A DNA stretch of 64,000 nt from Welwitschia mirabilis (taxonomy: Eukaryota; Gnetophyta; Gnetopsida; Welwitschiales). Positions 11,436 to 23,258 of this stretch are shown piece by piece. How positions within the stretch are numbered: the first letter of the stretch is position 1; each line of letters opens with the position of its first letter. The stretch covers positions 57,475,794 through 57,539,793 of the forward strand of contig JBOZIK010000001.1 of assembly GCA_051453625.1 (NCBI GenBank). Direction: 5' to 3'. Below the pieces are notes generated by a model. It worked only from the letters and a program-made list of their open reading frames with translations. It was not told the origin of the DNA and made no database searches. The position numbers were made by a program, and so were the translations under genes.

Positions 11436-12800
11436 CTTAAGGACCATTAAACTTTAAGGGGAGGGTTAAATGAGATCTATCAAAAATAATTTTAATAAAA
11501 AACAAATTAAAACTATATAATGAATACCTTATTGGGTATGTTCATGCATAGAAGGTAGATTTCTCTCATGTCTTTAGATATTATTAACCTATAAAATAGT
11601 GATTTTGGAGAATAAACAACCTTATGTCTATAATATAAGATGCTCTTCTTAAGATAACACTCTCTTTCTCTTAGGGATATTCAATAAGATGATAATAAAA
11701 ATGTGCTCAGAAGCATAACCATAATTTAATATTCTTCTCTCAATGCAACAGTATCATCCCTTAGGAATATTCAGTAAATTAAAATTAAAATGTACTCACA
11801 AGAACTCATAGAAGCACACTCATATAGGAGTTGCCTTACAATATGGAATTCTAGAAAGGGATTATAATATTTAAAATAATAAATTAACTATAATAAGAGT
11901 ATTCAAAAGTATGATAGTCTTATAATTTTGTTTCAATAAATGATGATAACTAATAAAAAAACAAGCTTGAATGGTGTGTCTTTGGTAAAGAGCTTGAGTT
12001 GTTTCTTGTTATCATCATTCTCAAGTATCAAATATTAGAGTCATGTAATGTTGTAGAAGCCAATGATTGAAAGATGTAGTTATTTGATAGTCCCTTGAAA
12101 AAGATAGCTTGAAAGCTTCATGAATATAACTAATCACCCATGTGTTCATGCGATCTATTCATCAAGTGATTCTTTTATACCTATTTAATGTACTTCTAGT
12201 TGTTAACCTAGATATATGTTTGAAACTTGTAATCATTGTATAACAAATAGAAATGGCTGATCATTAGGCATACAATGACTATTTTATTTTTACATAAATC
12301 TTTAGCATAGATTTCTTTAGAATGATAGATACATTTATCAAGCAGACAAATGGAAGATGTCTTTGATTAACTTATTCATATTTTCATGAAACTCAAATTG
12401 TAGTTCCTTTGACCCTTAGTGATTAGGATTTCAACATGTAAAAGTTGATTACTTCCTTGAAATGTATATAATTCATAAAAATATATTTTATCTCTATTAT
12501 TTCTTCTAATTTAGTATAGACATCTTAATTATGTAGACATCCTTTATTTGTATCAAATCATTACTTCAGTATAGATGTCTTCATTAGTATAGATTTATTT
12601 CTCTATAATTGAAATATGGTTTAGTATAGACATCTTTGATGAAGGAGATGTCTTTCTAGTAGACATCTTCAAATGTAGACATCTTTTGCATAAATTTCTT
12701 CAATTATGTAAACATTATCAATCAGTTGAGATTTGAAATTTGTGAAACCTAAGCTAAAACTTTTGTGAGATGTGAGCTATGAGGCATAACTTATATTGAT
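11436..12800 (-). repeat. 5' LTR of the copia element (right end uncertain)
   Basis: Non-coding stretch upstream of the primer site in the copia orientation. The second LTR is outside the window, so the right limit is a guess from the end of the AGACATCT motif cluster and the change to featureless AT-rich sequence. Confidence 0.5.
12512..12685. repeat. Cluster of TAGACATCT motifs in both orientations
   Basis: TATAGACATCTT or close variants occur at about 12515, 12534, 12571 (inverted), 12625, 12645 (inverted), 12660 and 12675. A further AGATGTCTTTGA lies at about 12355. Spacing is irregular, so this is not a simple tandem repeat. It lies in the presumed copia LTR and could be a set of promoter elements or hairpins. 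Confidence 0.6.
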
Positions 12801-14264
12801 GATTTTTGCAATATAATTTTCTTTAAATTAATCTATTTACAAAATAGCATAATATATTTGACAAGTGGAATCATTATAACTAGATTTTTACCTATACAGA
12901 CAATTCTAGTATTTCAACTAAAAATAATTATATGTTCTTTAGAATATTAAGTATTTTAATATTTATCATGAACTCAACAATTAATAAAACATACATAAAG
13001 CATGAAGCATAAATAAAGAAAGGATTAAGTATTTTCAGTAATTCAAGAATGAAAAATTAGCATTAATAAATCTTTAAGCATTATGAAATCCTTTGATTCA
13101 TTCATCTAATAGCATTTTATTCATCTCTTTAAGATGATTACATTATTAATGCTTATCCATGCATTTACACTTTGAGTGAAATAGCTCTCTTTCTTTTGGA
13201 ATTAATCTAGGAAATATCCCCATACATGTGTTCATTAAAAAACAAGAATAACTTTTAAATTTAAATATTACATGCAATTGAAACTTTTAAATACATAATA
13301 AATTTAGGACATATAAATTAAGAAAAAGATCTAAACATATTAAAATTTAACACAAGAAATGATTACATTAGATAATCATTAGATAATAATATTTGACATT
13401 ATCTATATACTAATATAAACATCCTAATTTTTTTCATCAGTGGGTAAAGCATTAGATATAAATTATAAATAGGTCCCATATAATAGATTCAAGAATATAA
13501 ATTTATTGAGAGCATGTGTAGAAGTAAAACGAAGTAGAGAAAATATTGATGAAACATAAAATAAAAATAAGAATTCACAGATATTGAAATTAAATGAAGC
13601 ATTTGTCTTATCAACAAAATTTATAAATAAAATGAATTACTTATAGCTATAAAATTAAATACAACTACATATTAAATGTTTGATGTGATACAGTATATTT
13701 ATGTATTAGATAAAGAAATGTAATTATTCATTAGATAAGTATAAATAATCATGTTATTCATTATTAGTAATTAACTATTTAATAACATAGTTTTATAAAT
13801 TAAGACTTGGAGTTTGTTTTATTATGGTAAAATAAATTTGCTTCATGAATATGAAACACATTTGTCATGTTGTATTATATTATTTTATGTCTTCTCTAAT
13901 ATTCTTTTAAAATTTATAAGTCTTTTTCTTTAATTCATGAAACTTCTATGAGCTATTAATATTTTTTCACTATAGTTGGTTCTTAAAGTTTAACTGATAA
14001 AATAAAAATTAACTTTACCATGATTTATTAATTTAAAAAATATAGAATTATATGTAATTTTGATTGTAATTTAATTATCCTAATGAGAGGAAATTGAAAG
14101 TTAAATATTTTTTCAATATCTCTTAGGATTTAATAGATCTACTTCAATTTACAATGTAAAAGGTACAACTATAACATATTTTTCCTTGATGGAAAAAAGT
14201 GTTGTGTTTATTTATTTTTAAAATTTTTAAATTATCCATGAAATAATATTTTCATTAAAGTAAA
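12801..14264. other. AT-rich region without recognisable features
   Basis: Dense stops in all frames. No LTR ends, poly(A) tail or protein motif could be supported. Confidence 0.5.
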
Positions 14265-14420
14265 TGATATAACCTGTGGTTGATCCACCATCTATGGAAC
14301 TAGCCTAATTTAAATCTATGTAGCCAACTAAATTGTTTGGTTCTTTACAAAGATTATGTTGTATTTTATTATAAATAAGTACTTTGATATCTTGGTTACC
14401 AAATTCATGTGTTAATAAAA
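14265..14420 (-). pseudogene. Ty1/copia RNase H remnant
   Basis: The minus strand reads NNLVGYIDLN, a stop, then ASSIDGGSTTGYI. This fits the copia RNase H block that normally contains GYTDSDWAG and a K-S-T-S/T-G-Y motif, with the stop exactly at the Trp. Upstream IKVLIYNKIQHNL fits the end of the RT. It belongs to another element than the one at 9868-12800, since it lies upstream of that element's 5' LTR. No LTRs could be assigned. Confidence 0.55.
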
Positions 14421-14498
14421 CATAAAGTTTTAATAAAATAAGGTATTAATAATCACAATTTTACATTACTTTTCAAACTATAATACTTCACTTAGAGG

Positions 14499-14519
14499 TT
14501 TTTTTTTTTTTTTTTTTTT
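14499..14519. repeat. Poly(T) run of 21
   Basis: Uninterrupted T tract. It could be the poly(A) tail of a minus-strand retroposon, but no LINE or SINE body was recognised to its right. Confidence 0.9.
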
Positions 14520-15743
14520 AAATACTGTTCAAGTGACATGGACCTTAGAAACTTAATGAGCTTAAAATGATGCATTAGGATCTAGTTTGAGGATTTTATA
14601 ATTATTATGATCAAAAGTTATAATCGAGGATAAAATAATATAGCATGAAGGACTGCTTCAACTTATTATCTCTATAAATGATTCATAGTCCCTTTTCCAT
14701 TATTATATCTCATCTACTTGCTAAAGTGATGTTTTCAACTCATTACATTAAATCCATGACATTAACTAATATTAGAATATTTTGGGATATAATTACCTTC
14801 AAAATTTACATTCCAAGAGCTATGATTTGTATAATGCTAGTCATTATTGAGTCAAATTTAATGTTTCCATGTAATGTAAGTTATAAGAGATGAAATTAGG
14901 TCATTTTATTTTTTGGTAGTTTCGATAGTTATTTTTCAAACTACATGTGACAATGTAGCTCCAATTCCATGAGTAAAATGGCACTATTATGCATGTGATA
15001 ATTTTTCCTAACCAAGAATAAATCCAATGTGAAAATTTAATGGTTATAACAAATCTTTATCCTAAACCTAACTAAAGTATTCATATAAAGATGACCTCTC
15101 AATGCTCAAACTTAGATCATAGCATTACTATATCAAATTTAATGCCATTTTAATGCTCTTAAGTTAAATTCAAACCCACTCTTAAGCATTAAAAGAAGAT
15201 TCTCTAACACATTCTTCTCTTATTTCTTCCCTTATAAATTAATTCTCTCTAACTTTGAGAAACTTCTACATTATTTATTCTTATATTTTTCTATTATACA
15301 CATTCATTTTTAGCCTCTTAAACCCTCTCATATTTTATTTTCTATTATATTTTATTTAATTTTTTTCCATTAAAAGAAATTGTAGGTATGTTAAAGTGCA
15401 TGTGAGGTGCCAAAGGAGGAGAAGATGTTAGATATTATAAGTGTTTGGATTAAAGACTAATGAAAGTAACTATAATTTTATCTAAAACTAATATGTTTTC
15501 TTTCCCCTTATGTTTTTATTTCTTTTTTACTTGATTTATGTATTTTTCTTATGCTTTTCGTTTAATTCTATTAGACTTCTTCTAACATGTTATATAATGA
15601 GTGCTATTTGGATTGTTATGGATCTAGTACCTATTATAGCGTATTGTAATTTTGCATTTTGGTCATCCTATGTCAAAAAAATCATGTGTATTATTCTCTT
15701 CTTTCTTATTTCTTTCATTCTTATTATTTCTTCTAAGTATATT
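14520..15743. other. Unassigned AT-rich stretch, possibly LTR-derived
   Basis: A TATA-like CTTATAAATTAATTC near 15231-15245 in T/C-rich surroundings resembles an LTR promoter area, but no second copy or termini were found. The open frames at 14678-14893 and 15510-15791 have low-complexity translations and no family resemblance. Confidence 0.35.
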
Positions 15744-17043
15744 TGTCACATCCAGATTTTTGAAGTCTTAGGATTTAGACTGAATAATTAAATAAAAAAC
15801 TAAATAAAATAATTTTTATTTAATTTTACCTACTAAGCTGATTTAATTACTAGATTCTTTATTTATTCTTTATTTATTAGCATATGATTATTATTTGATA
15901 AGTAATTCTTTACTTTGTAAAAACTTGATATGTTGTAATTATTGTTTTAAATACTTTCTTTTCTTATAACATCCATAGATAATAATATTAGTTTTTTAGT
16001 AACTCCTTGGTTATTTAATTATAATTTTGCAGTGGCTGAATTAGTGGTTATATTAATATTATTTTATTTGATTTTTTAACTACTGTATTTAATGTACCAT
16101 GATTAGTGTATTTCCTTATTTTATTATTTTCTTAGTTCATTGCATACAAAAGATTCTTGTAATGGTTATAATTACTAAGATGCATTACCTTAGCTTATTT
16201 TAATATTCTTTTTATTAGTGCATGTTAAATTTTTATTTATAATCATGACACTTCACATTATTTTACTAGTGATTAATATGTACTCATTATGGTAATTGAT
16301 TATTTTTAAGCCTTATTTACTTATTTGTTATTACGATTTAAAATGTGCCTAATGGCTAGTAAAGGTAATCATTAGAAGTTATGGAATCTCTACCATCTTC
16401 TCTAAGTGTCCTTTTGTATCCTTGTGTCTCTTCATATCCCTATATGCTTTTCCTATAAATAGGACTTTTTTCTTCTCTCATTTTCATATTATTAAGAAAT
16501 TATTTGTTATTAGATCTTGATAATTTTGAAACTTGAAGATTAAAAAGCATTAAAGTCTTAGAATCTTTAAAAGTATTAAAGTCTTTGAAAGTTCACAAGT
16601 ATTACATCTAATTTTGGGTATGATATCAATTAATACTTACATCTTTGTATGGCTTTATTTTATTCTTGAATCTTTGTATGGTTCTAGGCTTTATTTTATT
16701 TCTTCTATGGTTTTGTTTTATTCTTGAATCTTATATGGTTATTTATTTTTATATCTACATATGGTCTTATTTAATTCTTGTATTATTGTATTGTTCTAGT
16801 TAAACTTTGCATATTATATGGTTTTATAATATTTTCTTATTTTCCAACCTATTCTTGCATTTCATTTTTTGTTATTAACTATTTTTAAGTAAGTCTTATA
16901 ATTAACCCTTTGTAAGCCATTTTGAAATTATCTTATAATTGACCATTAACCTATATCATGATATGCTAAATTTAGAAATTAAAACTAGCTAGGGTAATCA
17001 GTTATTCAAATCTTAAAGAGTGATACTCTCTATTGTGAATCCT
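15744..17043 (+). repeat. Probable LTR of a Del/Tekay-type gypsy element (solo LTR or 5' LTR)
   Basis: It begins TGTCACATCCAGATTTTTGA, the usual opening of many plant chromovirus LTRs. It has a TATA box at 16452-16463 and ends just before an initiator-Met-tRNA-like primer site at 17045. Imperfect internal repeats built on TATGGTTTTATTTTATTCTTG occur at about 16640-16800, downstream of the TATA box. No gag or pol of this element was seen to its right, so it may be a solo LTR with a short tail or a truncated element. Confidence 0.5.
16452..16463 (+). promoter_or_regulatory. TATA box in the Del/Tekay-type LTR
   Basis: CCTATAAATAGG is a near-perfect plant TATA box, about 700 bp into the LTR and followed by a T/C-rich leader, as in retrotransposon promoters. 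Confidence 0.55.
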
Positions 17044-17044
17044 A

Positions 17045-17058
17045 AGGTATCAAGACCA
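17045..17058 (+). other. Primer-binding-site-like sequence
   Basis: AGGTATCAAGACCA resembles TGGTATCAGAGCC, complementary to initiator Met-tRNA, at the expected position after the LTR. Confidence 0.45.
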
Positions 17059-18639
17059 AACCTCCAAAACAAAAAGAAAAAAAATGAATAAATATTATTA
17101 ATTTTATCCCTTTTAGTTATGTATAACTAGATTACTAGAAATTGTTATGAAATAAAAATAATGAAGATAATATAAAAATGAAGTCTTCGTCACATCTTAG
17201 ATATTCTTATAATTCCTTACTTTATGCTTGGAAATTCTACACCTATTTATTCCTTGTCATGGGTCATACTGGGAACTATGTCATTACAGTTCTCACATCA
17301 TACTTGCATGTGAAAGAACTATTGCAAACGTTGATGCTAAAAGGAGCTAATGATTGCAATACAAACTAGGTATCATTTGCCTATTTACTTCACTTATTTA
17401 CATTATCATGTTTTAGTACTTATATTTGAAAAGAGGACCTTATGTGGAAGATATATATTACTTGATAGCTTAATATTATGTCAACATTTTATCATGCTTT
17501 AGTCATGTTATTTAAGCACAAGTAAACATTTTATTATTTTCTTGGAAATTGTAGAAATATGTATGATTATATTTATCATTCTCTCTCTATCTCTTTGGAA
17601 GAGCTATTTTGAGGATGATAAATGTATATGTATTTAGCTAGTAGTTATAAGTGTAGTTTATCATTGTCCTTTATAAGTTATTCTCAAATGGAACTATACA
17701 ATAATTGGTTAAGTTAAGGTGATGTCTAATACAAGATCATTAAAAGTGAATATTACAATATTTTCAAATGATTCCATGTTTCTTCTCAAATAATGATAAA
17801 GAATTATTTTTTCTTTTCAATAGCATTATTTTCATTTATACATATGTTATTTAATTATTTTTGAAATTAAAATTATACATTTTTATATTAATCTTTGCTC
17901 TTATTTCTTTTATTCTTAATTAAAATAGACCAGTAAATTTTAGTGCTTGTTTTGATTACGACCTATTTTTTGCAATTCCAATGGTTCTAAAATTTTATGA
18001 GTATCTTTCTTTTGCAATTTAAGACCTTTCATCCTTAATGAATATGAAATTGAATTTGGCCTGTAAAACCCATTTTTTAGAATTTTATAATCAAATTTAT
18101 AGTTTCATTTAGAAACCTTTCTTTCTAAATTGTAAAATCTTAATTTTCTTAATCTTGAATGGTGAATTTCTCTATCATTGTTGATGTGCTTTTAGAAAGT
18201 CAATATACTATTTTGTATTATTTTAAAATAATTTTAGAGTATGAAATCCTTTTTTTTAAGTTTTTCTACTTTTCTTAATATTCTTGAGCAAAGTAGAGTT
18301 AACTAAAATGTTTGCAAGTGTGTCTAGATGGTCTTTCTCTATCAGTTTTAATTAATGCTACTTAATCTTGAATATTTGGTACTATAAACTGATTTTACTT
18401 AATCTTGAATGTTTGGTATTATAAACTTATTTTAAGACATTTTATAAGTATTTTGAATCTTTTGGGAATTTTTAAGTTCATTTTCATGAATTGTCTCTCA
18501 CTCCTTTCTCTTTCTTCTTTATTTTCCCTCTTTCTTTTAGTTAAAATAACTTGAAATTGAGTAAGTGTTACTTTGATTTAATATGCATTTATATGTTGGT
18601 TTTTATTATTTCTTTTGATTTTATCTTAGATAGTGTCTT
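17059..18639. other. Unassigned AT-rich region
   Basis: No conserved protein motif was found. The 63-codon frame at 17178-17369 resembles nothing I recognise. A 37-bp imperfect tandem duplication lies at 18359-18433. Confidence 0.45.
18359..18433. repeat. Imperfect tandem duplication, period 37 bp
   Basis: Two units beginning TACTTAATCTTGAAT at 18359 and 18396 differ at about four positions. Confidence 0.75.
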
Positions 18640-20634
18640 TTAAAAACTCTTCTACCTCTGGAATCTTCCCATAATCTTGGATTAAAACTGATTTGGTAAT
18701 GTCTTTAACTGTAATACCTATGTTATTGAGCTCCTTATAGGAGTTTACTAGGTATTACCACAGGTAAGATTATCCTTCCTTGTGTCTCATAAATCATATT
18801 TATATTTAATTAGTTCACTCCAATAGAGATCTTCCATGNNNNNNNNNNNNNNNNNNNNNNNNNNNNNNNNNNNNNNNNNNNNNNNNNNNNNNNNNNNNNN
18901 NNNNNNNNNNNNNNNNNNNNNNNNNNNNNNNNNNNNNNNNNNNNNNNNNNNNNNNNNNNNNNNNNNNNNNNNNNNNNNNNNNNNNNNNNNNNNNNNNNNN
19001 NNNNNNNNNNNNNNNNNNNNNNNNNNNNNNNNNNNNNNNNNNNNNNNNNNNNNNNNNNNNNNNNNNNNNNNNNNNNNNNNNNNNNNNNNNNNNNNNNNNN
19101 NNNNNNNNNNNNNNNNNNNNNNNNNNNNNNNNNNNNNNNNNNNNNNNNNNNNNNNNNNNNNNNNNNNNNNNNNNNNNNNNNNNNNNNNNNNNNNNNNNNN
19201 NNNNNNNNNNNNNNNNNNNNNNNNNNNNNNNNNNNNNNNNNNNNNNNNNNNNNNNNNNNNNNNNNNNNNNNNNNNNNNNNNNNNNNNNNNNNNNNNNNNN
19301 NNNNNNNNNNNNNNNNNNNNNNNNNNNNNNNNNNNNNNNNNNNNNNNNNNNNNNNNNNNNNNNNNNNNNNNNNNNNNNNNNNNNNNNNNNNNNNNNNNNN
19401 NNNNNNNNNNNNNNNNNNNNNNNNNNNNNNNNNNNNNNNNNNNNNNNNNNNNNNNNNNNNNNNNNNNNNNNNNNNNNNNNNNNNNNAACTTTTGATGATT
19501 CTATTTGCCCTAGTTAGGAGCTAGCCTTCAAGTCTTTAAAGTCTCCCCTATTGAAAATCTTTAGGACAAGTACTAATATTTCAATTGTAAAGGGGATTTA
19601 TCTTTTTATCCTTGCCTTCTTACTAAATAACATTTTTGATGGTCATGTTGATTTTCTTGGTAATATATTATAGAGGGCTTGGATAATAAAGACTAATTAT
19701 TTAAAACTAGTTATAGGGTAAGAGTTGGTTAGGATAATTTTTGCCTTTGAAAATAAGAATTAGTTCATCTAAGTATGGCATTTATTTTGGATTTTTTTCA
19801 TTATGTGCTTCCAAGTTTGAATTTTCTTATAGTTGTATAACGGAATTTATAAATGAGTATTAATTTCCCCTTCTTGGCTTTTGAGATTTAAATGATATCA
19901 GCCTAACAAATGATTTTTGGTCTTATAAAGTGAATTTCCCTCTTGGTTTAGTTTTTCCTTATCCCCATGGCTCTATTGAAAAATTCCATTTCATTCTTGA
20001 TGAATTTTTCTTCTTGATATGAAACTTGAGTTATAATAATTGTATCATCTACATAATGATTATTTTTTAATATTTACTCCTTAGTCTTAATCCCTTTGAT
20101 ACTACTTCTCTTTAATAATTATTATAGAACATCCACAAAAAATAGAAATAGATAAGGAGATAAGGGTTCTTATTCTCTAAGGCTACATCCTATAATGAAA
20201 TACTTTGATCTAATGCCATTAACCTTCAAGAAAAATTTACTTGAGTACTCCATGTCCATTCATAGGTTTATTAGATCTTCCACTAATCTATATTTCATAA
20301 GGATGGATTCTAACACACTTTAACTCACTATGGTATAGGCCTTAGATATATCGATCTTAGTGGGCATTATAGGGGATTTATGTTTTTTAATAAAATGTAT
20401 AATATTAGGAGCAAGTAAAATTTGATCTTAGATGTACATGAAGTAAATGAATCTAGCTTATTTTAGAGAGATGACTTTAGGCAGTAGGATGGTGATATGA
20501 CCAACCATTATCTTTAAAAAAATCCTATAAATAACATTATATATTCTAATTAATCTTTAATCTCCAAGGATATTAGCATCTATTTTCTTTAAAATAAGGA
20601 TTATTCTAGTCCTATTCATCTTAGTAGGAATATT
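18640..20634 (-). pseudogene. LINE ORF2 reverse transcriptase, 3' half (with N gap)
   Basis: The reverse transcriptase would copy LINE RNA at a nicked target. Minus-strand reading from 20634: TKMNRTRIILILKKIDANIL (finger region), KSPIMPTKIDISKAYTIVS near 20340-20390 (catalytic block A, Asp kept), KFFLKVNGIRS, EPLSPYLFLFFVDVL, and HYVDDTIIITQVS at about 20042-20066 (FADD-type block, both Asp kept). Then AKKGKLILIYKFRYTTIRKF and KKSKINAIL near 19700-19880 fit the thumb. Stops replace Trp in several places, for example after AYTIVS. After the gap, 18838-18640 reads MEDLYWSELIKYKYDL and a later RLWEDSRG, a weaker match to the LINE region beyond the RT. The frame is broken repeatedly. Confidence 0.75.
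18839..19486. other. Assembly gap, 648 N
   Basis: Falls inside the C-terminal part of the minus-strand LINE ORF2. Confidence 0.99.
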
Positions 20635-20642
20635 TTTTGATT

Positions 20643-23258
20643 AGGGAAAACCCCCTTCAGATTTTACAATATGTGGTGTTCTCATCCTAACTTCTTAGAA
20701 TTGGTAAGCCTGATTTTAACAAAGGAAGTAGAGGATTGCCATATGTTTCAAGTTGTCAAAAATCTTTAGCTCCTTAAAGCTAATTACAAAAGCTTAAAAA
20801 ACATCATTTTGCTAATATCTCTTAAAGAGTAATTGACTATCAAAGCAAGAAAGAAATTCATCAAAAAATCCAACTTCATCCCTTTAATCATGAATTTCTT
20901 AAGGAGGAAAAAAATCCTAAACATTAAAATGCATGATTCTATGCTTCTTGAGAAGATTTTTTTTAGATAGAAAGTAGGGATTAAATTTTCCTATCTGGCT
21001 GATAGGAATAAAAAATTCTTCTTTGCCTAATTTCAAAGAAAACAGGCTCAAAAGTAGATAGCCTATATTCAATCTATCTCTGGTTAGAAATTCACTGATA
21101 GGAACAACATTATTATTACAATAGTGAGTTTTTATCAAAATATGTTGAAAAAAGTAGAGGAACCTGAGGATTTAAACACGAACATTATCTCGAAAGGCCA
21201 AATGATTTCTCTAATAATAAACTCTTCTCTCACCGCTGCTATCTCACATGAAGAGATCAAGCAAGCTTTTTGAGAAATTGATGCTGATAAAGCTCCTAGT
21301 CCAGATGGATATATAGTTTTTTCCAACATTCTTGATAGATAGTGGATCCAAAGGTAATTTCTGCTATCTCTTAGTTTTTTGTTAATGGAAAATTTCTCTG
21401 AGTGCTGAATCACATTGTGATTCATTTGATTCCCAAGAATCCTTCTGCTGTTGCTATAACAGATTATAAACCTATCTCCTATTACAACGTTCTCTTCAAG
21501 ATCATTTCAAAAATATTGACTAGGATATTTCAAAATATTTTTCCTTTAATCATAGATAGAAATCAAAGTACTTTTCTTGAAGATTGACAGATTCATAATA
21601 ATATCTTACTCTGCCATGAATTGATGAGAGAGTATTCAAATAAGAATTTATCCCCTAGATGCGCGCTCAAACTAAACCTCTCTAAGGCCTACAATACAGT
21701 GGCCTGGAAAGCTATTTTTTAATTATTATGGGGTCTTGGATTTACTAATAAATTTATTCACTTGATAGAAAGTTATTTTACCATCACAAAATACTTCATA
21801 TCTATCAACGGGGGGCTACATGGGTTTTTCGAGGGAGTCAGGGGAGTAAGACACGATGATCCCCTTTCATCATAATTATTTGTTATTATCATGGAATACT
21901 TAAATATAACTCTAAAAATCTAGACTGCAAATTCCAAATTTAATTTTCATTTCAAATGTAAATGATTAGGCATTACTCATCTTTCTTTTGTAGATGATGT
22001 AATGCTTTTTTCTCAAGGAGATGTAGAATATATCAGAATCTTGAAGGAGGCTCTAGACGATTTTGGTAACATAACTGGTTTAAGATGCAACATTTTGAAA
22101 TGTGAAATATTTTTGACTGGTGTAATCGACATAGATCAATAACAGATCCTAAAAATGATGGGTTATTAGAAACGCGTATTACCCATGAGGTATTTGGGTC
22201 TACCACTTACTTCATACAAACTTAGTAAACAACATTACAAAATCCTTATTACAAAAATTAGAGACAAAGTTACAAGCTGGACTGCCAAGTCCTTATCTTA
22301 TTCTAGGAGATTATAGCTCATTAAATTAGTCTTGATGGGAATTTAGGCCTTTTGGGCCCAAGCATCTAAAGGGGTCCTAAGGGACATCAAATCTATCCTT
22401 AGAAACTTCCTTTGATGTAGAAGTACACTTCTTTAACATAAACATCTCATTGCTTGGAATGTGGTTATCAGAAGTAAAAGACAAGGGGTATTAGGTGTAT
22501 TGAATCTAGAATTCTGGAATATTATAGCACTTTTTAGATATCTCTAGGACATTATGCATGAAAATTCCACTCTATGGATCTAATGGGTTTACTATATCAA
22601 GTATGCTGAGATATGGTATATGCAGCGAAAGTGAAGTTATTCCTAGTGGTTTAACCAATTGTTGGACCTCAGACTGCTAGCCCAATATCATTTTTAAAAT
22701 TTACAAGATAAATTCAGTTTAAGAAAGCTATACAAATTATTTATACAGTCAAGGAACATATTTTTTTGGTGTAAAATAGTATGGAAATGCTCATCCCTTC
22801 CCAGACATGCTTTTATTAGTTGGGTAGCAGCTCATGGAAAGTTGTTAGTCAAATCTGTCCTAGTCTCTTGGGGTGTGTAGGTGGAAACTTTTTGTGCCTT
22901 TTGTTTATAGCAACCTAAGACCATTGATCACTTGCTTTTTTACTATTCTTTTATACAAAATCTATGGTCTTTTATTCTTACTTATCTAAATTTACATTAT
23001 TAATGTACTAGTTGGTTCCAATTTTTGGCTTGGTTTTCAAGAACTGTTAAGGGCAGAACATAATATATCAAAAGATGTAGTAAAATTTTTTGTACTACTA
23101 TATAAAGAGGATGGGAGGACATAGGAAAGGAGTTGATTTTTCTTGTATAGTCACACTACTAAAGAGTTTTTTCCTTTTCTTTAGGTATGCCTAGAGTTTT
23201 TTGTAAGAAGTTTTTCTTGGTATTAATACAATTTTGTTTGCTAATTCAAAAAAAAAAA
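20643..23258 (+). mobile_element. 5'-truncated plus-strand LINE inserted in antisense into the first LINE
   Basis: The plus strand opens with LGKTPFRFYNMWCSHPNF, the end of a plant LINE endonuclease region. It then reads SYLADRNKKFFFA near 20990, DADKAPSPDGY at about 21280-21312, and the open frame 21402-21587 (LIPKNPSAVAITDYKPIS and further RT finger blocks). LNLSKAYNTVAWKAIF follows near 21675, then SFVDDVMLFSQGD at about 21980-22020 with both catalytic Asp present, MRYLGLPLTSYKLSK near 22180, and a zinc-binding C-terminal region near 22610-22900. It ends with a short poly(A) at 23248-23258. Truncation at the 5' end and the 3' poly(A) tail are normal for target-primed LINE insertion. It is only distantly similar to the LINE it entered. 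Several stops make it dead. Confidence 0.8.
23248..23258 (+). other. Poly(A) tail of the plus-strand LINE
   Basis: Eleven A residues after AATTC mark the 3' end. Coding sequence of the minus-strand LINE resumes at once to the right (minus strand: PILDENNYDVTQEI). A clear target-site duplication was not found. Confidence 0.65.

Noticed and set aside
14499-14519. Poly(T) as tail of a minus-strand LINE or SINE
   Set aside because: No LINE or SINE body with recognisable motifs lies directly to its right, and no target-site duplication was found.
15510-15791. 93-codon frame rich in Phe, Leu and Ile, resembling a membrane protein
   Set aside because: T-rich DNA gives such translations by chance. 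There is no family motif, and its end overlaps the start of a probable LTR at 15744.
18836-19495. Long frames across N runs (also at 7163, 8047, 35059, 37297, 44425, 47752)
   Set aside because: They consist almost wholly of unknown bases and carry no information.
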